A DNA stretch of 64,000 nt, taken from contig JAHQIY010000007.1 of NCBI GenBank assembly GCA_019054805.1, positions 6,019,501 to 6,083,500 on the forward strand, read 5' to 3'. Shown one piece after another: positions 44,395-54,800 of the stretch (its first letter is position 1; the number at the start of each line of letters is the position of its first letter). The translations under genes and the position numbers were made by a program. This stretch comes from Brachionus manjavacas. Lineage: Eukaryota; Rotifera; Eurotatoria; Ploima; Brachionidae. A model generated the notes under the pieces. It made no database searches. It was not told where the DNA came from and saw only the letters and a program-made list of their open reading frames with translations.

Positions 44395-44965
44395 TTAAGT
44401 GAACTTTAAGATTTCAAAGCTTTTCTTCGCTATTGATCCACGATCCTTCGAGTCAAATATTTTCTTCAACACCCCCACTTGCTCGTCCTCTCTCTCACAC
44501 CTTATTTCGTCCTTTATCATATATTTTTTCATTGCACATGCTTCTGCTGTGTTCGTGCCTGGGTTAAAGTCCAATATGTTTGTTATTTTGTATATCTCGC
44601 TCACAATATCATCCTTGATGTTAATTGTCTCCAAATATTTTAGTAAAACCCTTGTTAAACAATTTTGATCCAATCTTAAGTAGAAGTCTATTTTTAGAAG
44701 ATCTAGTTTATGCCCAGTTGTTTCAATATTCATGGCGTTGAAGAGCTTTCTGGTTCTACACCTGGTTGATATTTCCATTAGTTTTTTGACTTCATTGCCT
44801 TCGAAACGCTTTAGACCATTTATATCTCCTTGGTTTAGATGGAACGCTTCGATACCATACAAGAGGATTGGTCTTATGTAGGTCTTGTATAGCTGACCTT
44901 TCATTATGGGGTGCAGATGATGAGTGTGAAGCCCAATTGTTTTCAACCTGGCTATTGGCGTTATT
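44395..44965 (-). mobile_element. LINE reverse-transcriptase C-terminus, different family
   Basis: 183 codons: YKTYIRPILLYGIEAFHLN, GNEVKKLMEISTRCRTRKLF, then a long Lys/Glu-rich tail ending KSFEILKFT. TYIRPILLYG is the conserved block after the reverse-transcriptase domain. It differs from the main family of this window. The 5' part is replaced by another LINE tail at 44966. Confidence 0.75.
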
Positions 44966-45245
44966 ATTATTTATTTATTTATTTGTTTTCTGTACCGAGC
45001 AAGAGCAGTGTTCACAAATATTTTCTTTCCACCTTTTAAATAGTCAATAGCTTATTCAATTTACTTTCAATAAAGAAACTATTCGAGAAAGATTCAAAAA
45101 ATTCCATACTTAGAATGGTACCTTTCAATTTTCTATCTAATAATTGCTCATAATTTGCAAATTTAACAGACTTTAATATATGATGCAACTTTGAATGTTT
45201 CACTATGCTGAATTTACAGAACTGAGTTTAAACCTCTGGAAAAAA
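44966..45245 (-). mobile_element. LINE C-terminus and 3' tail with (TTAT)n
   Basis: Minus strand: a frame with FCKFSIVKHSKLHHILKSVK and YEQLLDRKLKGTI ending at a stop, then GCTCTTGCTCGGTACAGAAA and (AAAT)n at 44985-44952. The GCTCGGTACAGA word is shared with the main family's tail, so the two families have related 3' ends. Confidence 0.6.
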
Positions 45246-46660
45246 AATTATTCAATTTTTTACATTTCTTTCTGTTCTTTTTATCATTTTTACTGAATTT
45301 CATTCGAGTTGAAAAGAAAAAGAATTTTAAAAAAACCTAAATAAAAAAAAGAACAATAAATAAAACAGTTACAAAGCCTTGCTTCGGAAAATAAAGACTT
45401 GGTTTAAAAAATCCAACCTAAAGCAGACAATTACCATTGCAAGGCTACTCACTATTATTTTTATCTTTCCTTGTTGTTTTGTATTTTTACATATTTATCA
45501 TTTTGCTGGTTTTGGTTTAACACTCAAAATCCGGAGGGTTTTTTCGATCCTTTTTGGTACTTATTTTGCTTATTGCTCAATAAATTTAGTCATCTTTTGA
45601 CGATATTTTTTTCCATTAAAGTTAAAATAAAAAAAATGTAATAATTAATAAATTTTGATAACAGTGTATTTTTATTTTCATGTAAAAAAAAATTTTGCGT
45701 AAAACCCGAAGCGGGGTTTTTTGGACCCTCCAAAAATATTGTATTATTTTTGGTAAATTAAAGTAAAGACATGGCTAATTATCCTTTTAATTCCAAACTC
45801 TACTACATTTCAATTATGCCTATGATGAATAAAAGCTTTTTGAACCAAGTCTCGATTAAAGCTGCCTTACTAGCTCTTGAACTTCTTAGAAATGCGGATG
45901 ATACCCAACAAGAAGTCTATAATGATTATGAGGATAGTTAAAACTTTGATAATGATTTTGAAAAAGAAATGGAAACACCAAATCAACCTAATACCGAATA
46001 TGAATCAAATGAATGCTCCGGTAATGAATAACCTGAAGAAGAATAAACAATTTACATTGAAAAAAATTTAAAATAAAGAACGATATGGGATTGACTGAGA
46101 ACGGAACAGTGACAGATATTAGGAAAACGAACGAAATTTTAGATAAGAAAATTAGACCAACAAGTTAAACACACGTAAATAAATGAGACCAAACTGTTAG
46201 AATTTTTGTTTCTTGAATTGTCGATGATAAATTTATGTTAAATTGTACCAATTGTCACCCGAAAGCAGTAGATAATAAACTTTATTTACTCAAAGAGATA
46301 TATTAGCAATTATCGACACCTTTTATGCAAGAAGTGTTTAATTCCAAAATGTTCCTCCCAAAGCCATGTGGTCAAGAATTTATTAAGTTCAATTTGTTTC
46401 CGGAATGGAAACAAATCTAGCGTTTCTTGTGACAAATTTAAACAATTTACATGTGGTTTTTCTATAGGAGAGAAGGTTTTTAAATCAATCTGTAAAAATT
46501 GTTAAGAACAAGCTACGAATTCAAATTCAAAAATATTTTTTTGCCTGTATTTTTATCTAATTTATTTTATGAATATTTTTAAATATTTGCTTGAAAATAA
46601 AATCAATTACCAAATACCAAAATATATTTTCACGTAAAATAAGTGAGAACTATTATTTAT
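45246..46660. other. Intergenic stretch with unidentified coding remnants
   Basis: 45860-46045 reads AALLALELLRNADDTQQEVY then an acidic, Asn-rich stretch with two stops; it looks like the tail of an old transposon protein but I cannot name it. GGAGGGTTTTTT / GGGGTTTTTTGGACCCTCC words near 45533 and 45711 recur at 47817. Confidence 0.35.
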
Positions 46661-46664
46661 TTAT

Positions 46665-47030
46665 TTGTATATCTGTACCGAGCTAAAGCTCCTTCAGATT
46701 AAATAAAAAAAAAAGAAAATTAAAAAATTAAAATAAAGTTAAATAAAATAAAATAAAAATAAAAAATAAGAAAAAAATAAAGTTTAAATGATTTAAGTTA
46801 AAAAGTAGATAAATATTAAAATAAAAATTAGAAAAATTTTGATAGAGAGTAACAGAATACATATTTTTAAATATTTGATGATTCAAGAAAAAAGGAAGAA
46901 ATAGTAAGGTAGCAATTACACAATGGAGTTGAGTACTCGATGTATCTTGATTCGAAACCTTTGTAATATTCTTTTACCAGTCTAACAGTTAATGGAACAG
47001 AATGGCTTAGTCCTGCCCTAACATATCTTG
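46665..47030 (-). mobile_element. LINE 3' fragment, main family
   Basis: Minus strand carries [32 protein letters not shown] and TISSFF, then the tail CTGAAGGAGCTTTAGCTCGG and TACAGATATACAAATAAATA. Confidence 0.75.
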
Positions 47031-47983
47031 AATAATTTTTTTTTGTATTACAATTTACCTTAATTTTTTTTGATTCATAGCCATGTCAATTAATAAATAT
47101 TGATTTTGCTTTTGATTTTAATTTTTTGAACCATGAAAGAACATTAAAGATAATGGAATCCAAGCTCTTCGCTACTATTTTCCTAATTAATAGAAACTTT
47201 TTTGCCATAAATTTACTAACATTTTTTGAAAAATATACTAAAAATTCAAAAATGATAACTAATAGTCATATTTTTGATACTTTTGATGAGTTAATCCTTA
47301 ACTTCTAATTTACAAAGTAATTTTATTGATAGTTAAGGTCTGAAAAAGGATCATTTGGTTGAATATTATTATTAAATCAGATGGCTTAATGATGTTGGAA
47401 AATACAATTAAAATTTTTTTAAATTTTTCAAAATCTTGTAAAATTATTCTATTTTTTGTGGTTCAAAATTTAATAAATTTCATGTGTTTTTTTTAAATGT
47501 GTTAATAGGACTTATTTAAAAATTTGGAAATGTGATAACTGTGTTTAAGTGTTAATCTCTTTTTTATATTTTTTTATTATTGAATTTTACGTGAAAATAA
47601 AATAAAATTTTATTAAAACATACACTTAATTTAAGTGAATCTTTTTCTTTATATTTTCACGTAATTTAAGTGAGAATATACGTTTTCTAAAAATAAACTT
47701 AATTTTTTTTAAATCAAAATAAAATTAATGAGACATTTATTTTTATATTCAGTTCATTTTTTTAACATATTTTGAATTATTATGGTACTTTATGTTATCA
47801 AAAGAAAATATTTTTAGAGGGTTTTTTTGGACCCTTTTAGCACTTAACGTAATTGAAAAAAATCGATGTTTGAGTGCTAATAAAACATATTTAGAAAAAA
47901 AAATAATAAAAAATTTGTCAAGATTAAATTAATTTATTTAAAGGTATCAACAATTTAAATAGTTAAATTTTTTTTTAAATGAC
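47031..47983. other. 3' flank of DLG5-like gene
   Basis: A/T-rich. Contains TTTTCACGTAATTTAAGTGA at about 47652, related to TTTTCACGTAAAATAAGTGA at about 46629 in the same orientation. A polyadenylation hexamer for the DLG5-like gene is at 47938-47933. Confidence 0.45.
47933..47938 (-). promoter_or_regulatory. Polyadenylation hexamer AATAAA for DLG5-like gene
   Basis: AATAAA about 46-51 nt after the TAA of exon 4. In such A/T-rich DNA the hexamer arises easily by chance, so this is supporting evidence only. Confidence 0.4.
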
Positions 47984-48817
47984 TTAAAGATAAATTTTTT
48001 TGATAATCTCAGGCTGATCGTTGTCCTCGATGGCATTTTTACTTGCTTCATGATTCAAATTGGTTATCAAATCTTCATAGCGCAGAGAGCCATTTACAAT
48101 TTTGTCAAACAATCGTGATTCAGGTCTATCTCTAATAAAACCTTGATCATTGTATAGCGGTTTAATGCGTTGTGTTTTTAATCTAGTTTTTCTCGAGTTT
48201 TTGTCACTTAAAATCACGCTTGAAGTAAACGAATTTGAGCTAATAAACGAACCTTCATCAGGCTTGTTGCTATTTGATCTAAATCTTAAATTATTCAGGT
48301 CCAAATTCACTGATAGCATGGACGAACTGGGTGATAGGGAAAAATTATCCAAATTTGAAACTTTTTCAATCAACAGCTTGATTCTGTCCGCAGGCTTTTC
48401 TCTCAACATTTTCATTAGGTCAACTAGAGTTTTATTTTTTAGAAAATTTCCATTTACAGACACAACTCTGTCGCCGACTGATACATTTTTAAATCCTAGT
48501 TCAATGGCCTTGTCACGTTCAAAACCGGTGACAAAAACACCGTTCTCTAATATCAGATCGTCAATGTGATCAATCTCTATGCTGATGTTCCTATTTTGTT
48601 TATTGGTAAGATAAGACACATAGTCAATTGAATTGGCATCCACTTTTTCACTAGAACGGCTCTTTTTTGAGTGAATCAGACGAGATCGCTGTTCTTTATG
48701 GCATGTGTTGGAATTAAATGATGACAGAGACGACATGGACGGCAAAGTGGAGTATTCTTGACTGTTGTTTGATTCCAATTCGTTGCTGAATCCTTTTGGA
48801 AAATAGCGAGAAATAAT
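47984..48817 (-). CDS. DLG5-like exon 4 (PDZ1 end, PDZ2, C-terminal tail)
   Basis: 278 codons with stop. Acceptor AAAACTAG after a 51-nt intron; begins IISRYFPKGFSNELESN. Ser-rich linker, PDZ2, Ser/Asn-rich region, and a tail with YNDQGFIRDRPESRLFDKIV. A weak internal donor (GCAA/GTAAAA near 48033) could bypass the stop, but no downstream exon with PDZ, SH3 or kinase sequence is seen before the K2P gene. Confidence 0.83.
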   Translation of the reverse strand: MISRYFPKGFSNELESNNSQEYSTLPSMSSLSSFNSNTCHKEQRSRLIHSKKSRSSEKVDANSIDYVSYLTNKQNRNISIEIDHIDDLILENGVFVTGFERDKAIELGFKNVSVGDRVVSVNGNFLKNKTLVDLMKMLREKPADRIKLLIEKVSNLDNFSLSPSSSMLSVNLDLNNLRFRSNSNKPDEGSFISSNSFTSSVILSDKNSRKTRLKTQRIKPLYNDQGFIRDRPESRLFDKIVNGSLRYEDLITNLNHEASKNAIEDNDQPEIIKKIYL

Positions 48818-51800
48818 CTAGTTTTTAAATTTTATTTGGTTCTAAGTGTTGATCAATTTTAAACTTACAAATTCGACTGTGCCAGACAAGTTTTTGATTA
48901 TTTCCTCAAGATCGTCCAGTTCGATATCTCTTAGGTCGTGCTGGTTTATTTTGAGGATTTGGTCATTTTCTCTAGAAAAAAAAAGCTTAGAAAAAGGTAT
49001 CACAAATTTAATCTTTTTTCATTTTATTTATTTTTTTATTAAATAGTTTGAGGAAATTCCTCAGGCCACTTAGAATGGACCAAGGTCTTGCTTTTTAGCC
49101 TAACGATTTAGAAAATAAAGGTTGAAAATTAAACATCAAAAAAAAGAAAAATAACAACTTTAAATTATTTAACATAAGAGCAAAAAAAAAAGTTAAAATA
49201 ATTTAATTAAATTTAAGTAAAAGTTATTGTATTAAGTTTACTGGGCTATTGATTAACTTGTTATTTCGTGTTTAATATTTTGGAATTCTACAAAGACAGA
49301 ATGGAATTGTTGGATTCAGACATTATTTAATTTAAAATTAAGTGTTTATTGAGAAGTATTTTTTTAAAAATAATCACGAGTTTTTTAATAACAGGAAATT
49401 AGGAGTCAATTATAGCTTTATGATAACAAGTAAAATAAAAAGAAATTTGAAATTATATAATGCATCACAAGGCCTTTAATAAACTTAAATTACTAACAGT
49501 CTCGAATCGACTTTTTGAGTGAGAGTGAGAGACATGTTGTGACTAAGTCATTCTATTCCATTAGTTGTCGGACTAGAATGTGGATGAATACTAAGAAGGT
49601 TTCAAATCAAGATATATTGAATACCCGACTCCATTGTGTAATTGCTACCTAACTATTTCTTCTTTATTCCCTAAAAAATCAGAAATTATATTATATAATA
49701 AAAAATACGTATCCTGTTATTCTCTATTTCATATCAATGTACCAGACAACGTAGATGAAGTATTTATACCTAAAACTTACTTTGAAGCTGGTATAACAGA
49801 AGCTAAAGAAGTAAGGGTTTTTTTAACAACTCGTCGTCTTCTTGAGTTAGCATTAAATGAAAAACATGTATGTATCGATGCAACCTACAAACTTTTATGG
49901 CAAAATTACCCAGTAATCATTATTGGTACAACAGACTTAGCCAAAAAATTCCACCCGTTTGGTTTATCAATATGCAAACATGAAACAGAACATGACTATG
50001 AGTTTACTTTCGCTGCTGTTAAGGATATGGTTAAAGAATTGTTCGAGTTCGACTTTTGCCCTAATGGACTGCTAGCTGATGCAGCGCCTGCAATTACAAA
50101 TGGGTTTACAAAAGTCTTCAATCATCCGTTTTCAAGAGTCATTTGCTGGGCACATGTTATTCGGAATATCGATTCAAATTTGAATACAATCAACGATGAG
50201 CCAATGCGCAAATCAATCCGAAATCAAATCAAATGTATCCAAGTCTTGGCCGAACACCAAGTACAAATAATGCATTGGAATCAACAAATCGTATCATCAA
50301 AGACTAGGCAACTTTTAGGAAAAGACTCTCAGTTTCGGACTTTTTAAACATGGTGTCAACTAAACTCCTCAAAAGATGGTCAAAAGAAAGATCAGTCAAT
50401 TATACGGATCCAATTCATTTTAAATTTGCAGCTGACATTAATCTTCGTACATGGACTAAAGCATGGCATTGGCAATGTGAACACTGTGATGTCAATATTC
50501 CTAAGAAAACTGATCATTTGGGTTCAACATATTTTATAGCCTCAAAGTTTTCAAAAAAAAAAACAACTCGAAAAAGAAGACCTCAAAACTATAAGAGCGA
50601 ATTTACAAATGAAAACGTTGTCAATTATACAAAATGGCTCAAATCTGCGTCACAAATATGGTCGGTCAAAATCGATTCACAAGAATGGAAGAATAGCACT
50701 TGCACGTGTCCGTTTTGGAAAAAAAACTTCATTTGTAAACACGTATTGGCGATGATGTGTCGCTTTGATGATCTTGAATGGCATCCAAATGCTAAAGACG
50801 TGCCATTAGGCGCAAAAAGGAAGAAAGGGAGACCTTGGAAAAATAAGCGAGCACTTGTAGTGCAACCATCTGAACTCCAAGATGAAAACAAAAGTGACGA
50901 TGAAATGGACGATTCCTTTGAAATATATTTAGACGATGATGATGATGAAAATGATGATGAATCAATGGAAGAAATTAAAACAAATGTTTTGGAAGCAAGA
51001 ACACAACATAATGATGAAACTGGCTCAAGCGATCGTCATGATTTTGTTGTAACAGTATCAGATAATGAAGAAAATATTGATCCTATTGTAGTTGCAAAAA
51101 AAAGAGGACGACCAGCTGGCTCAAAAAATAAACCAAAATATCAATCAACCGGGTCAAATACTCATATAAGACCAAAAAGAAAATAGTTGACCTTTTTTTC
51201 TTTGTTTTTTTTTTATTTTTTTTATTTTTATATCATTTATATTTTTATTATACTAGAAAAATAAAGAATTATAGCAGAAAATAATAAAATAAAAATAATA
51301 TTCTTATAGCATTATTTTTTTATAGCAAACAATTAAATTATTATAGCACGAAAAATAAGACCCGAAAATAATTGCTTTCGAATAATGAAAAAATCGAATA
51401 GTCAAATAATCGAAAAATTGGTTCTAACTCAATTTTGTCCATAACTGTGTTTTGAGTAAGACCCCATTTTTTGTTTAACAAAATCTTACTGATATTTAAT
51501 CTTTTATTGCAGCGTTCTTTAATTTCGTCTACTAGTATATTAAAATTTAACTTAGAATCAAATTTAATGCCAAGAAACTTGATTTCTTTTTGGCTCAGTA
51601 TTCTGTTTCCATAAATTTTTAAGTTTAGATTATCACTCTCTTTTTTGTACCTAGAGAAGACTACTGAACACTTCTTTTCAACTGATATCTTGATTTTCCA
51701 CTTAATAAGCCATTTTTCTAATTTGTTGGTGTTTTTATTTATCTTATTTTCTAGGTTGCCCTTTTTGTCATTAATGAAGAATGTATCTAGATCATCTGCG

Positions 51801-54800
51801 AAAAGCTTTTGGAGATCTCATTAATATTTATAAAAATACTAAATAAAAGAGGAATAATTACTGAGCCTTGAGGAACACCTGCAGTTATTTGGTATTCTTC
51901 GTTCAGTTGGTCATTCAAATTTACCCTAAATGTCCTAGAGTTTAAAAAAGATCTAATCAAGTTTGTCAAGAAATGAGGTGGATTCATTTTAATCAATTTT
52001 AAAAAGTAAACCTTAATGCAAAACCCTTTCAAAGGCCTTGGAAATATCAAAAACAGGCAACAGACTCATATTTTTTCTTTAAAATGACTGTTCAATTTTT
52101 TGAATTAAAAAGAAAAGATTTATTCTCCGGTGTTTCCTAAATCCAGATTGCTCCTGGATAAGGGGTGAATTTTTTTCCAAAAAATTGTATTATCTTGAAA
52201 AGACTATTCGTTCCAGTAACTTTCTTAAGCAACTCGTTATACTTCTATAATTTAAAGGATCTTGTAAAGTAGAGGCCTTTAGTTTAATATATCTGAGTTA
52301 TCTCTGAATTATTGAATAATTGTATTTAATAAAAATTGTCCATACCTCCAAATATGTAAACATGTGTCACACATAAGAACCTTTTTCAATATATGTCTTT
52401 TTAACTTTCTTAACATTTTTTTAGCTTTTTAACTTTATTTTTATTTTTTTTAATAATTTATTCTAGCTCGGTATAGAAATCAAATAAAAAAACATGATGC
52501 TTTCACTTCACAATTAAGTAAAAAGAAAAATTTCTGAGATAATTTCAAAGCAAAGTTTTATGTAAAAATCTAACTAAGAAAAAAGTACAATTTTTTAAAA
52601 TTGTACTTTGATTTGATTTGATTTTATTAAATTAATATTAGAAAATTATCAATTAGTTTTCAATGATTAAAAAAACCATTAATCAAGCTTAAATTGAAAT
52701 TGGAGCAATTTATTGTTTTAAAGAACAATGATAATTTTTTTTTATTCTTTTTTAATAATTAAAATGACTCTTTTTACTTTTGCATCAATTCTGTTAAAAA
52801 TCAAATCTTTAATTTTCTAGCTGATTTTTTTAAAATAAAACAACTCAAACCAACTCTTTAAATTATTTTTTTTTAATTTAAATTTTATATTTTCAAAGAT
52901 CCATATCAAAGAATTAAAAATTCATTGGACCAGCAAGTTCCATAGTTTTTATAGTTGCTTTCGTGTTATTTGTAAAATAAAAAAATCTTCCTAATTGTAA
53001 AACCCTTTTTCGTAAAATAATACAAAAAAAACAAATTTCCTAAAAAACATTTTATGTCTAATAAAACAAATTGCATGTCACTAAAATCGAGCAATACGCT
53101 AATCAAACATGTAGAAGTTCTTACTTGAGTTTTCCATAAGAAATACTTTCCGGATCGACACTGTTGACTATTATTAAATTGTTGCTCTGGTTTTTGATCT
53201 GAAATTCTTTTAATTCCTCATAGTCGTCAAATTCGTAAGTAGCGTACGAAAACTCGACGCCCAGCTCAGGATTTTCTTCCAGATCGATTTCTATCTTTAA
53301 AATTCGCTGATTGTCTTCACTCTTGCTCATTTTCGAGTCACTTTTGGTCACATTTTGGATTGATTTGGACAGATTTGTGTGCCCACCAGGTCGCTTGGTC
53401 TTGACCTCTCCTTTCTTCTCGGCTCTTTTTAATTCTTCTTCCCGGTATGTTATCAATTTGTCCTCGTAATATGCCAACTTATTTTCCATCATTTGAATTT
53501 GTTTAATTGCTATTGATTTCTCCTTTTTTAAGTCGTCATTCTCTCTGAGAGAATCGGCTAATTCACTGATAGATTTGTCTCTTTGATGCCGTAATTCATC
53601 GCATAGAGCTCTTATACTTTCTCTTTCACGTATCACCTTATCTCGCTCTACAAACGCAATATCTCGTCTTTTTTTGCACAGATCTAGTTCCTTTACCAGA
53701 TTGTTCATTTCTTTTTTATAAATAAGCTCATCATTGAGATCCTCATACATTGGATTCGATTCAGATAGAATCGAGTTTCTCTGCTTGAGTTCAGTAATTC
53801 CGAACTTTTTCTTTAACTCTTCAATCTTTAATGAGAAATTTTAAAATCAAAATAAAATAATCCAATTTTATTCAATTTAAAATTAAATAATTAATAATAC
53901 TTTATTTACATTGCTTTTTTATAAAAGAAAATTATTGGGATTAAAAATTCAAAAAAGTACAAAATACTCTTTTAATGAGTCGGTTGCAGAGCATTTGGTC
54001 TAGAACCAAAGGTCCTAGCTAGACTGTATAGCATTGCCAGCCTATTTTTAATTATGGTATAGAGATGTGTCATATTAAAATTAAAAAATTATATTATTTG
54101 GCGCAAATTTTTCCTAATTTTTTTTTAATTTATTAATTGTAAAAAAGTGAAAAATTTAAATTAAGTTTTTTTTTAATTATCAAAATTATTAGATACATAA
54201 ATTTAGTGATTTGACCAGTCCCCATTTTTCTCAATTACAATTTTAGTTACCTAATTTATCAAAGCTTAGAATTTTAAAGAGGCAAAAACTCTGAATTAAT
54301 TTAAAATAAAAATTTAAAAAATTTTAAGTAAATTTTTATTAATTTATGACTTTATAAATCCATTAAAATCTGGAGCTTGTGAAATTCGTTTCAATTCAGA
54401 AAAACTTGAATAACTTTTTTAGTGAATGAGATAATTTAGTTCTGTAAAATGCTTAAGAATAAGCAAATTTGTTAAATGCAGTAAAATAAGTCTGCAAAAT
54501 ACTCTGCAATTTTCTGCATTTTGCCCGCCATTAAAAAGTATTCTGGGAGTATACTGTTTTGTAAAATCTGTTTTGTCAATCAAAAAATGTCCCTTCAATA
54601 TTTCAATATTAAACTTAAATTACGAACAGTATCTTTTAAATTTTCTTTTCTATATTGACCTAACATACACTTGATTCTATCATCCAAAAACATATATTTA
54701 GGTCTCCGTTTGCAATCAATACCAGTTCTTAAGCGTACCAGTTCACGTTCAACTCGATTTTGTTCATTTTTGAACGATTTTATAAGAATCGTTTAAAAAT

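Larger units (their letters stand above)
48972..53124 (-). other. DLG5-like intron 2
   Basis: 4.15 kb. Holds a LINE-MULE chimera on the plus strand (49500-51360) and a LINE reverse-transcriptase fragment on the minus strand (51415-52300). 52300-53124 is A/T-rich with a degenerate LINE tail (TCTAGCTCGGTATAGAAATC) near 52463. Confidence 0.6.

Noticed and set aside
45379..45600. 73-codon plus-strand frame with hydrophobic stretches
   Set aside because: Phe/Ile/Leu-rich composition follows from T-rich DNA; no start context, family or splice support.
38209..47983. Search for the missing DLG5 PDZ3/4, SH3 and guanylate kinase exons
   Set aside because: The only sizeable minus-strand coding here is LINE reverse transcriptase at 44395-44946; no MAGUK motif was seen.
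48150..48569. 139-codon plus-strand frame
   Set aside because: Antisense to the PDZ2 exon of the DLG5-like gene.
53994..54010. Functional suppressor-type tRNA gene
   Set aside because: There is no T-arm, B box or acceptor-stem partner, so it cannot fold as a tRNA.
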